Assembly (NCBI GenBank): GCA_900543525.1
Contig: UQRS01000043.1
Location: forward strand, 1 to 18,722
DNA: 18,722 nt
Source: an uncultured Oscillospiraceae bacterium
GTDB taxonomy: Bacteria > Bacillota > Clostridia > Oscillospirales > Acutalibacteraceae
Reading direction: 5' to 3'
In this document: positions 13,153 through 18,722 of the stretch, piece by piece
How the letters are laid out: each line of letters starts with the position of its first letter
Position numbering within the stretch: position 1 is the stretch's first letter
Position numbers and translations under genes: made by a program
Notes under the pieces: generated by a model
What the model was told of the DNA's origin: nothing
Seen by the model: only the letters and a program-made list of their open reading frames with translations
Database searches by the model: none

Positions 13153-13506
13153 ATGGCGGAGATGTTTTACAGCGCGTTCATCCTGATATTTGCCTTGTAC
13201 GGTGTGGTCTGCCTTGTACGGCGGCTGTATCTGCATTTTCTGCTGCCCGGGGGCAGGCTGCCGGCCGTCCTGCTGGTTCCGCTCAAGGGGGAGGCCTGCG
13301 AGCATCCGCTGCGCGCTGCACTCTCTCTCGTGAGGGAGGGCGGCTGCGGCCGGCTGCACGGCGTAGTGGCGGCCGACCTCGGCTTGGATGAGGCCGGGCG
13401 GAAAATCGTTTGCACCCTGCAGGCGGAGGATGAACCGGTGATCTTTCTCTCAGGGGAGGAGATTCCGGCCGGTTTGTACGAAAAATTACAGGAAGTTTTG
13501 GAGTAA
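13153..13506 (+). CDS. Conserved small membrane-anchored protein of unknown function
   Basis: A 117-residue protein with one N-terminal hydrophobic segment (about 5-32, FYSAFILIFALYGVVCLVRR) and a soluble part beginning LLVPLKGEACEHPLRAALSL, then VVAADLGLDEAGRKIVCTL. This layout resembles short uncharacterised Clostridia proteins that I know only as hypothetical. The start ATG 13153 follows GGGAGG (13136-13141), 11 nt away. The stop lies 8 bp before the RecD2-like gene, whose ribosome binding site (TTGGAG) overlaps this gene's end, so the two are co-transcribed and probably coupled. No catalytic motif is seen. Confidence 0.65.
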   Translation: MAEMFYSAFILIFALYGVVCLVRRLYLHFLLPGGRLPAVLLVPLKGEACEHPLRAALSLVREGGCGRLHGVVAADLGLDEAGRKIVCTLQAEDEPVIFLSGEEIPAGLYEKLQEVLE

Positions 13507-13514
13507 CGGTCTTT

Positions 13515-15824
13515 ATGTACAACGAAAGAAACACGGCAGAGCCGCTTCGAATTTACGGCACAGTTGAACATATCACCTTTCGCAACCCTGACAACGGCTT
13601 CACCGTGATGGAGATTTTGTGCGAGGGCGATCCTTTGACCGTGGTGGCGGTCACGGCCGACATCGCCCCGGGAGAGGAGCTGGAGCTGACCGGCCGGTAT
13701 GATACCCACGCGACCTATGGCAGGCAGTTCCGCGCCGACCGGGTGATCCGCACCATGCCGAGCGGCGCGGCGGCGATTTTGAAATATCTTTCGGCCGGGG
13801 CGGTTCGCGGGATCGGCCCGGCCACTGCCCGCCGCCTGGTCGAGCGGTTCGGCGATCAGACGCTGGAGGTGCTGGGCAGCGATCCCGACCGCGTGGCGGA
13901 GGTAAAGGGGATCACTCGGTCGAAGGCGCGCGAAATTTCCGCCGAGTTCAAAAAGCGCGCCGGCTTTCAGGAGGTTATGCTCTACCTTTCCAAATTTGAC
14001 GTCTCGCCGGAGGAGGCCATGCGGGCTTATAAAACCTATGGCAAGGCGGCCTGTGACATCATCGGCAGCAACCCCTACGCCCTGTGTGCCGAGGGGATTC
14101 GCTTCTCCTTTGAGCGGGCGGACGCCATCGCCGAGCAGGCGGGGCTGGGGGCGGAAAATCCCCATCGGATTATGGCGGGGATCGAATATATCCTGCGCCA
14201 CAATCTCGGCAACGGGCACACCTGCCTGCCGCGGGGGAAGCTGATGAGCGTGGCAAAGGCGCTGCTCGGCGCCGACGGAGATTTGATCGAGGATTACTGC
14301 GACGAACTGATCGAGACCAAGCGCCTGATCTGCGAGGCCTTTGAGGGGGAGGAATTCCTCTTCCTGCCCGAATGGCACCGGGCGGAGTATTTTGCCGCCG
14401 CAAGGCTAGCGGTTATGCTGGGGTTTCCGCCGGGCGGAGCCTCTGCCGCGGCGGAGGACATCGACCGCACCGAGGCGGAGCTGGGCATCCGGTACGCCGA
14501 ACGCCAGAGAGAGGCGATTCTCGCCGCGCTGCAAAAGGGCGTTCTGATTTTGACCGGCGGTCCGGGAACGGGAAAAACCACGACGCTGAATGCGATCATC
14601 CGGCTGATGCAGCGCCGTGGGCTGGAGGTTGCGCTGGCCGCGCCCACCGGCCGCGCCGCAAAACGGATGAGCGAAGTCACCGGCTGTGAGGCCAAGACCA
14701 TCCACCGCCTGCTGGAGGCCGAGTGGGGCGCCGGAGACCTGCTCACCTTTGCACGCAACGAGCGCAATCCACTGGATGTTGACGCCGTCGTGGTGGACGA
14801 GCTGTCGATGGTTGACGCCGGCATTTTTGAGCATCTGCTGCGCGCCATGCGGTTGGGCTGCCGTTTGATTATGGTCGGGGACAGCGATCAGCTTCCGAGC
14901 GTGGGGGCGGGAAATGTCCTGCATGATCTGATTGACTCCGGCGTGGTGCCCTCCGTGCGGCTGGATGAGGTTTTCCGTCAGGCGATGGAGAGTCTCATCG
15001 TTACCAACGCGCACGACATCGTGGCCGGCCGGATGCCGGTGCTGGATTCCAACACGGCCGACTTCTTCATGCTGCGGGAGGAGAGGCCTTACCTCGCGGC
15101 CGAGAAGGTGGTTGACCTCTGCGCCCGGCGGCTGCCGGCCGCTTACGGCTATTCGCCGATCGGGGATATTCAGGTGCTTTGCCCCTCCCGGAAAATGGAG
15201 CTGGGCAGCATAAGCCTGAACAACGCTTTGCAGGCGCGGCTGAATCCGTCCGGCCGGGAGAAGGCCGAGGTAAAGCACCGGGGCTTCATCCTCCGTGAGG
15301 GGGACAAGGTTATGCAGATCAAGAATAACTATGACATCGCCTGGACAAGAGACGATGGAGAGATTGGCAGCGGCGTTTTCAACGGTGACGTCGGGATTCT
15401 GGAGGTGGTTTCGGCCTCAGCCGGGAGCCTGTCGGTGCGGTTTGAAGACCGCGTCGCCGTCTATACCGGGGAGGAGCTGGATCAGCTGGAGCTTGCTTAC
15501 GCCGTGACCATCCACAAAGCGCAGGGAAGCGAGTTTCCCTGTGTGATTCTGCCGGTGCTCGACGTGCCGTCCAAGCTGCGGTACCGCAACCTGCTCTATA
15601 CCGGCGTGACCCGCGCGAAGGAGCGGCTGGTGCTGGTCGGCTCGCCGGCCGTCGTGGCCGAGATGGTGGAGAACAACCGCCGCTCTCTGCGCTACACGGG
15701 GCTTTCTCCCTTGCTGGTCGCCGCGGTGGGGGAGGGGGAGGCCTCTTTGCCCTCTGCGGCCGAAAAGGATCCGCCGGAAGGGACTTATAGGAAAAGAAAA
15801 GCTGGGGCGCAGAACCTTTTTTAA
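13515..15824 (+). CDS. recD2: RecD2-like ATP-dependent 5'-3' DNA helicase
   Basis: A 769-residue superfamily 1B helicase of the RecD2 type, which acts without RecBC in repair and replication-fork maintenance. The N-terminal OB-like region (1-85) leads into helix-hairpin-helix repeats (AVRGIGPATARRLVERFG and VAEVKGITRSKAREI, about 94-142). Then come motif I GGPGTGKTTT (about 347-356), motif II VVVDELSMVD (about 426-435), motif III MVGDSDQLPSVGAG (about 454-467), and near the C-terminus VTIHKAQGSEFP and LLYTGVTRAKERL (UvrD_C_2-like, about 660-705). All helicase motifs look intact and the length suits the family. The start ATG 13515 uses TTGGAG overlapping the previous stop. comF follows 82 bp downstream, perhaps in the same transcript. 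Confidence 0.95.
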   Translation: MYNERNTAEPLRIYGTVEHITFRNPDNGFTVMEILCEGDPLTVVAVTADIAPGEELELTGRYDTHATYGRQFRADRVIRTMPSGAAAILKYLSAGAVRGIGPATARRLVERFGDQTLEVLGSDPDRVAEVKGITRSKAREISAEFKKRAGFQEVMLYLSKFDVSPEEAMRAYKTYGKAACDIIGSNPYALCAEGIRFSFERADAIAEQAGLGAENPHRIMAGIEYILRHNLGNGHTCLPRGKLMSVAKALLGADGDLIEDYCDELIETKRLICEAFEGEEFLFLPEWHRAEYFAAARLAVMLGFPPGGASAAAEDIDRTEAELGIRYAERQREAILAALQKGVLILTGGPGTGKTTTLNAIIRLMQRRGLEVALAAPTGRAAKRMSEVTGCEAKTIHRLLEAEWGAGDLLTFARNERNPLDVDAVVVDELSMVDAGIFEHLLRAMRLGCRLIMVGDSDQLPSVGAGNVLHDLIDSGVVPSVRLDEVFRQAMESLIVTNAHDIVAGRMPVLDSNTADFFMLREERPYLAAEKVVDLCARRLPAAYGYSPIGDIQVLCPSRKMELGSISLNNALQARLNPSGREKAEVKHRGFILREGDKVMQIKNNYDIAWTRDDGEIGSGVFNGDVGILEVVSASAGSLSVRFEDRVAVYTGEELDQLELAYAVTIHKAQGSEFPCVILPVLDVPSKLRYRNLLYTGVTRAKERLVLVGSPAVVAEMVENNRRSLRYTGLSPLLVAAVGEGEASLPSAAEKDPPEGTYRKRKAGAQNLF

Positions 15825-15906
15825 GGCTGGCTTTTTATAGTGCTGCGCGTTTGGCCGCTATTTGGTTTTTTGAAAAGCATTCTTGCGAAGGGGGGGCGTG
15901 CGCTTT

Positions 15907-16551
15907 ATGAGGATTGCCGAAAGGCTTGCGGTGCTGCTTTTCCCGCACCGGTGCGCCGCCTGCGGCCGGGTGCTGGAGGCGGACGGCTTTTGCCCGGCCT
16001 GTGCGGCGGAGGCGGTGCAGGTCGACAGCCTCCTGCCGGGCGGGAGGTATGTGGATCGCCTCGTCGCGCCGTTTTATTATACCGGGACGGTGCGGCGGGG
16101 ACTTCTGAACGTGAAATATTACCGCCGCCGGGACAACATCCGCTATTTCGGACGGGAGATTTCCTCGGCTGTGCGGAAATTCGGGCTGAGGCCCGACGGC
16201 ATCTGCTTTGTGCCGATGAGCGGCCGCTCCCGCAGGCTGCGCGGCTTTAATCAGGCCGAGCGGCTGGCGATGCAGGTGGGGGAGGCACTCGGCCTGCCGG
16301 TGCTGTCGGCCGGGCTGGTCAAATGCCGGGAGAGCAAGCCGCAGCACAAGCTTTCGGCGGCCGCGCGGCGGGAGAATGTTGCGGGCTGCTTTGCCTCCTG
16401 GGACGACGTCCGCGGGCGGAGGCTGCTGCTGGTCGACGACATCAAAACGACCGGCGCCACGCTGGAGGAATGCGCCCGCGTCCTCAAGGCGGCCGGCGCG
16501 GCCGAGGTGATTGGCGCTGTGGCGGCGGTGAAGCCAAAAACCGGCTTGTAA
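15907..16551 (+). CDS. comF: ComF-family phosphoribosyltransferase-like protein
   Basis: A 214-residue cytoplasmic protein of the ComF/GntX family, needed for DNA uptake in naturally competent bacteria. An N-terminal four-Cys zinc finger (Cys16, Cys19, Cys29, Cys32: CAACGR ... CPAC) is followed by a phosphoribosyltransferase fold with VPMSGRSRRLRGFNQAERLA and the PRPP-binding loop LLLVDDIKTTGATLEE (about 173-188). I chose ATG 15907, 10 nt after AAGGGGGGG; GTG 15898 is an alternative in the same frame. Its stop codon overlaps the -35 box of the next gene's promoter. Linkage with a RecD2-like helicase is common in Firmicutes and fits DNA processing. Confidence 0.93.
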   Translation: MRIAERLAVLLFPHRCAACGRVLEADGFCPACAAEAVQVDSLLPGGRYVDRLVAPFYYTGTVRRGLLNVKYYRRRDNIRYFGREISSAVRKFGLRPDGICFVPMSGRSRRLRGFNQAERLAMQVGEALGLPVLSAGLVKCRESKPQHKLSAAARRENVAGCFASWDDVRGRRLLLVDDIKTTGATLEECARVLKAAGAAEVIGAVAAVKPKTGL

Positions 16552-16574
16552 TTGCCTGCCGCTTGGGATATAAT
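16546..16574 (+). promoter_or_regulatory. Strong sigma-A promoter of the MreB-like gene
   Basis: TTGTAA (16546-16551), a 17-bp spacer and a perfect TATAAT (16569-16574). The -35 box includes the comF stop codon. The leader to the GTG start is about 120 nt. Confidence 0.85.
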
Positions 16575-16703
16575 AGGTTTAAAGATTCCGGCCTTTATAT
16601 GGGAAACACTTTTTCGGGCGCGCAGGGAACGGGCGGATTTCGCTTTTTCCCGGTTTTTGCAGACCCCTTTTATATCGTCTTTAAGAATTGAGGAAACAGA
16701 ACC

Positions 16704-17732
16704 GTGTTTACAGATATTGGAATTGATTTGGGCAGCTATAAAACCGTCATCATGGCGGGGCAGAAGCTTGTGCTGGAGGAGCCGACGGCCGCCGCCATTG
16801 ATACCGAGACCGGCAAGCCTCTCTTTTTCGGCAAGGCGGCTTTTGACCTGGCGGGGAGGACCGATCAGAACATTACGGTGATCCGGCCGGTCAAGCATGG
16901 CGTCGTCTCGGATATGGAGCTTTGCTGCGGGATGCTGAAATTTTTCCTTCGCAAGGCGTTCGGCAACCGGATTGTAAAGCCGCGCGTCGCCATCACTGCG
17001 CCGGGCAACGTCACGGCGGTCGAGCAGCGCTCGGCCGCGCAGATCGTGGAGGAGGCTGGCGGCCGCGACGTCCGCGTGGTGGAAACTGCGACGGCGGCGG
17101 CGATCGGCCTCGGCCTCAACTTTACCATGCCGCACGGCAGCATGATCGTCGATCTCGGCGCGGGGACAACCGATATTGCGGTGACCTCCATGGGCGGCGT
17201 GGCGGAATGCGTGACCATTCCGACCGCATCAGCCGATTATGATGAGGCGATTGTCAAGTTCGTCCGGCAGGAATATAATATGCTGATCGGCCCCCACACG
17301 GCCGAAAAAATCAAGATGCAGATCGGTGCGGCCTATTCCCGGTCGATGCCCCTGACCATGCAGGCCGGCGGGATTGATCTTGTGACCGGGATGCCGAAAT
17401 CCTTTTCGGTCACCTCTGAGCAGATTTATACCGCGACCTCCCCTGTGACCGAGGCGATCGGCGCCGCCGTGGCCGGGGTGCTGGAACGCACGCTGCCCGA
17501 CCTTGCCGCCGATATATGTGAGGATGGCATCCGCCTGGTCGGGGGAGGGGCGGCGCTCTTCGGGCTTGGAGAATATCTGCGCGAGCGCACCGGCGTGGCG
17601 GCCGCTCCGGCCGAGGGACACGCTCAGATTGTGGCGAGAGGCGTCGGCATCGCGGTGCGCAACCCGAATCTTTTGCGCACCTCGGACTATGAATATCGTA
17701 CTCGAAAAAATCTTTACTCGGATGAATCGTGA
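16704..17732 (+). CDS. Divergent MreB/Mbl-like bacterial actin
   Basis: A 342-residue actin-fold ATPase of the MreB family, which forms membrane filaments that guide side-wall synthesis. The phosphate-1 loop (DIGIDLGSYKTVI, from residue 4), phosphate-2 loop (IVDLGAGTTDIAV, about 149-161) and adenosine motif (GIRLVGGGAALFGL, about 277-290) are present. It differs from typical MreB in several places: the connect region reads VVETATAAAIGLGL where MreB has IEEPMAAAIGAGL, and the second Glu, Pro and Met of that motif are replaced. It could be a second, specialised MreB/Mbl paralogue rather than the main one; mreC and mreD are not next to it. The start is GTG at 16704 with GAGGAA 8-9 nt upstream. 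It is monocistronic, with its own promoter. Confidence 0.85.
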   Translation: MFTDIGIDLGSYKTVIMAGQKLVLEEPTAAAIDTETGKPLFFGKAAFDLAGRTDQNITVIRPVKHGVVSDMELCCGMLKFFLRKAFGNRIVKPRVAITAPGNVTAVEQRSAAQIVEEAGGRDVRVVETATAAAIGLGLNFTMPHGSMIVDLGAGTTDIAVTSMGGVAECVTIPTASADYDEAIVKFVRQEYNMLIGPHTAEKIKMQIGAAYSRSMPLTMQAGGIDLVTGMPKSFSVTSEQIYTATSPVTEAIGAAVAGVLERTLPDLAADICEDGIRLVGGGAALFGLGEYLRERTGVAAAPAEGHAQIVARGVGIAVRNPNLLRTSDYEYRTRKNLYSDES

Positions 17733-17743
17733 GCCGGCTGGAA

Positions 17744-17769
17744 TATTTTGCTGACATTTCGGCAAAATA
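17744..17769. repeat. Inverted repeat after the MreB-like gene
   Basis: TATTTTGC (17744-17751) and GCAAAATA (17762-17769) are perfect inverted copies, extended by one G-U and one G-C pair. It begins 12 bp after the stop codon. The following bases are not T-rich, so terminator function is uncertain. Confidence 0.5.
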
Positions 17770-17878
17770 AGGGTAACTGTCTTTCGCCGTGGCCGGCGGC
17801 GCGCGGCTGCCTCGCTTTTTTAAAAGAGGCGGCGCACCGTTCCCCGGGGCGAAGAAGAAAAGAACGGAGGGAATCGCC

Positions 17879-18418
17879 ATGGATTTTAAAACGAGCAAAA
17901 CCTACGCCAATCTGATGACCGCCTTCGCGGGCGAGTCGCAGGCCAGAAACAAGTACACCTACTATGCCTCTGCCGCCAGGAAGGAAGGCTACAACCAGAT
18001 CTCCGCCATTTTTGAGGAGACGGCCGAGAACGAGAAGGAGCATGCCAAGCTCTGGTTCAAGCTGCTGCACGACGGCAGCATTCCCGGCACGGCCGACAAC
18101 CTGAAGGACGCCGCCGAGGGCGAAAACTATGAATGGACCGAGATGTACCGTGAATTTGCCGAGGTCGCAAAGGAAGAAGGCTTCCATGAGATTGCGGCTA
18201 TGTTCTCCATGATCGGCACGGTTGAAAAGGAGCATGAGGAGCGCTATCGCAAGCTGCTGGACAACATCGAAAAGGGCATGGTGTTCAAGCGGGACGGCGT
18301 CGTCCTCTGGAAATGCCGCAACTGCGGCTATATTCACGCCGCGGCCGAGGCGCCGCAGGTCTGCCCCGCCTGCAAGCACCCGCAGTCCTTCTTCGAGCTC
18401 AAGGCGGAGAATTATTGA
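17879..18418 (+). CDS. rbr: Rubrerythrin (peroxide-reducing diiron protein)
   Basis: A 179-residue cytoplasmic protein that reduces hydrogen peroxide in anaerobes, taking electrons via rubredoxin or NADH-linked reductases. The N-terminal ferritin-like four-helix domain carries the diiron ligands: Glu19 in FAGESQARNKY, the Glu/His cluster in ETAENEKEHAKLW (46-58), Glu in REFAEVAKEEGFHEI (90-104) and EKEHEERY (115-122). The C-terminal rubredoxin-like iron site has four Cys: Cys145, Cys148, Cys161, Cys164 (KCRNCGY ... CPACKH). The start ATG 17879 has ACGGAGGGA 6-7 nt upstream. No clear PerR-type operator was seen in the 146-bp upstream gap. A terminator follows. Confidence 0.96.
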   Translation: MDFKTSKTYANLMTAFAGESQARNKYTYYASAARKEGYNQISAIFEETAENEKEHAKLWFKLLHDGSIPGTADNLKDAAEGENYEWTEMYREFAEVAKEEGFHEIAAMFSMIGTVEKEHEERYRKLLDNIEKGMVFKRDGVVLWKCRNCGYIHAAAEAPQVCPACKHPQSFFELKAENY

Positions 18419-18470
18419 GCCCTCTGTCGTCGCGGGTACTGTGGACAGCAGGTGTGGAAGATCAAACGAA

Positions 18471-18506
18471 AAAAGCGCTCTTTTGTATAAAAGGGCGCTT
18501 TTGCTG
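18471..18506 (+). terminator. Intrinsic terminator after rubrerythrin
   Basis: AAAAGCGCTCTTTT (18471-18484) pairs with AAAAGGGCGCTTTT (18489-18502), one G-U pair, with a 4-nt loop; the stem's own 3' end supplies the T run. It is A/T-flanked on both sides and could work in both directions. Confidence 0.8.
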
Positions 18507-18531
18507 ATTAAGAAAAGAGGGAGAGGTGCAT

Positions 18532-18722
18532 ATGGGATTGTCCGATTTTCTTTCCCGGATACCTGCGCGCAGCGAGCTGAACGGCAGCCTGGGAGAGTGG
18601 CTGGCAAAACAATATGCCGCGGTTGTGACAAATGCCCTTGTCATGCACGACATTTTGATTGATGGCGCGGAAGGATATACATCACAAATCGATTTGTTGA
18701 TCATTGACGCCAAGGGTGTGTA
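18532..18722 (+). CDS. NERD-domain protein, 5' part only
   Basis: A reading frame starts at ATG 18532 after GGGAGAGG (18519-18526) and stays open to the window end. The 63 visible residues include GSLGEWLAKQYA and YTSQIDLLIIDAKGV, matching the NERD (nuclease-related) domain opening: a conserved Gly-Glu followed by the T/S-x-Q-I-D motif. In this fold the Asp of QID is a predicted metal/catalytic residue and an E-x-K motif should follow just past the edge. NERD proteins can be simple secreted or membrane proteins, or be fused to helicase, kinase or zinc-finger domains, so the full architecture is unknown. Confidence 0.75.
   Translation, partial: MGLSDFLSRIPARSELNGSLGEWLAKQYAAVVTNALVMHDILIDGAEGYTSQIDLLIIDAKGV

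Noticed and set aside
13167..14378. 403-codon minus-strand frame opposite the small membrane protein and recD2.
   Set aside because: Shadow frame of recD2; no start signal, no domain.
16598..16691. Small frame in the leader of the MreB-like gene starting at ATG 16598.
   Set aside because: No ribosome binding site and no coding character; it probably is just leader sequence.

Overview
The window looks like a piece of chromosome from an anaerobic, fairly GC-rich Clostridia member (Oscillospiraceae/Ruminococcaceae-like). This is inferred from the gene set (cdaA-cdaR, a putative Se/S carrier with a class-V desulfurase, rubrerythrin, recD2-type helicase, comF, GHKL/LytTR signalling), strong AGGAGG-type ribosome binding sites and sigma-A-like promoters with 16-17 bp spacers. 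The left edge is visibly more AT-rich and carries the end of a truncated phage/ICE-type protein, so the window starts at the scar of a mobile element.

Layout. (1) 2-901: 3' part of a mobile-element protein, then about 470 bp of non-coding, GC-rich DNA with two short tandem repeats. (2) 1375-3415, minus strand: a quorum-sensing-type GHKL histidine kinase preceded by its LytTR response regulator. The regulator is split by a -1 frameshift exactly on a run of seven T. (3) 3620-4063, plus strand, divergent: a small receiver-like protein lacking the phosphorylation pocket and a 25-residue hydrophobic peptide; a 10-bp direct repeat with 20-bp period lies between the divergent units. (4) 4082-5559: a promoter, a strong terminator-like hairpin in the leader, and a MATE exporter. 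(5) 5707-6745: a promoter, a foldable leader of about 130 nt and an EamA/DMT transporter with two near-duplicate halves. (6) 6992-7906, minus: MetA, with the residue typical of acetyl-CoA users. (7) 8128-8612: a decayed lipoprotein gene (lost start codon plus frameshift). (8) 9138-10522: a DUF3343 Se/S-carrier-like protein translationally coupled to a cysteine-desulfurase-like enzyme, preceded by a perfect 18-bp inverted repeat. (9) 10519-12992: cdaA-cdaR, the membrane c-di-AMP synthase and its YbbR-domain regulator. (10) 13153-16551: a small membrane protein, RecD2-like helicase and ComF. (11) 16546-17732: a divergent MreB-like protein with its own promoter. (12) 17879-18418: rubrerythrin with terminator. 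(13) 18532-end: start of a NERD-domain protein, cut by the window end.

How they fit together. Most of the right half is housekeeping: envelope and turgor control (cdaA/cdaR, MreB-like), DNA repair and uptake (RecD2, ComF), oxidative-stress defence (rubrerythrin) and sulfur/selenium handling (carrier plus desulfurase). The left half is more accessory: a mobile-element remnant, a two-component locus with odd features, and two transporters each behind its own promoter and structured leader. The observations most worth following up are the frameshift in the response regulator with its pseudo-receiver neighbour, and the two transporter leaders, which could be regulatory RNAs. No CRISPR array, tRNA, rRNA or insertion sequence was recognised.
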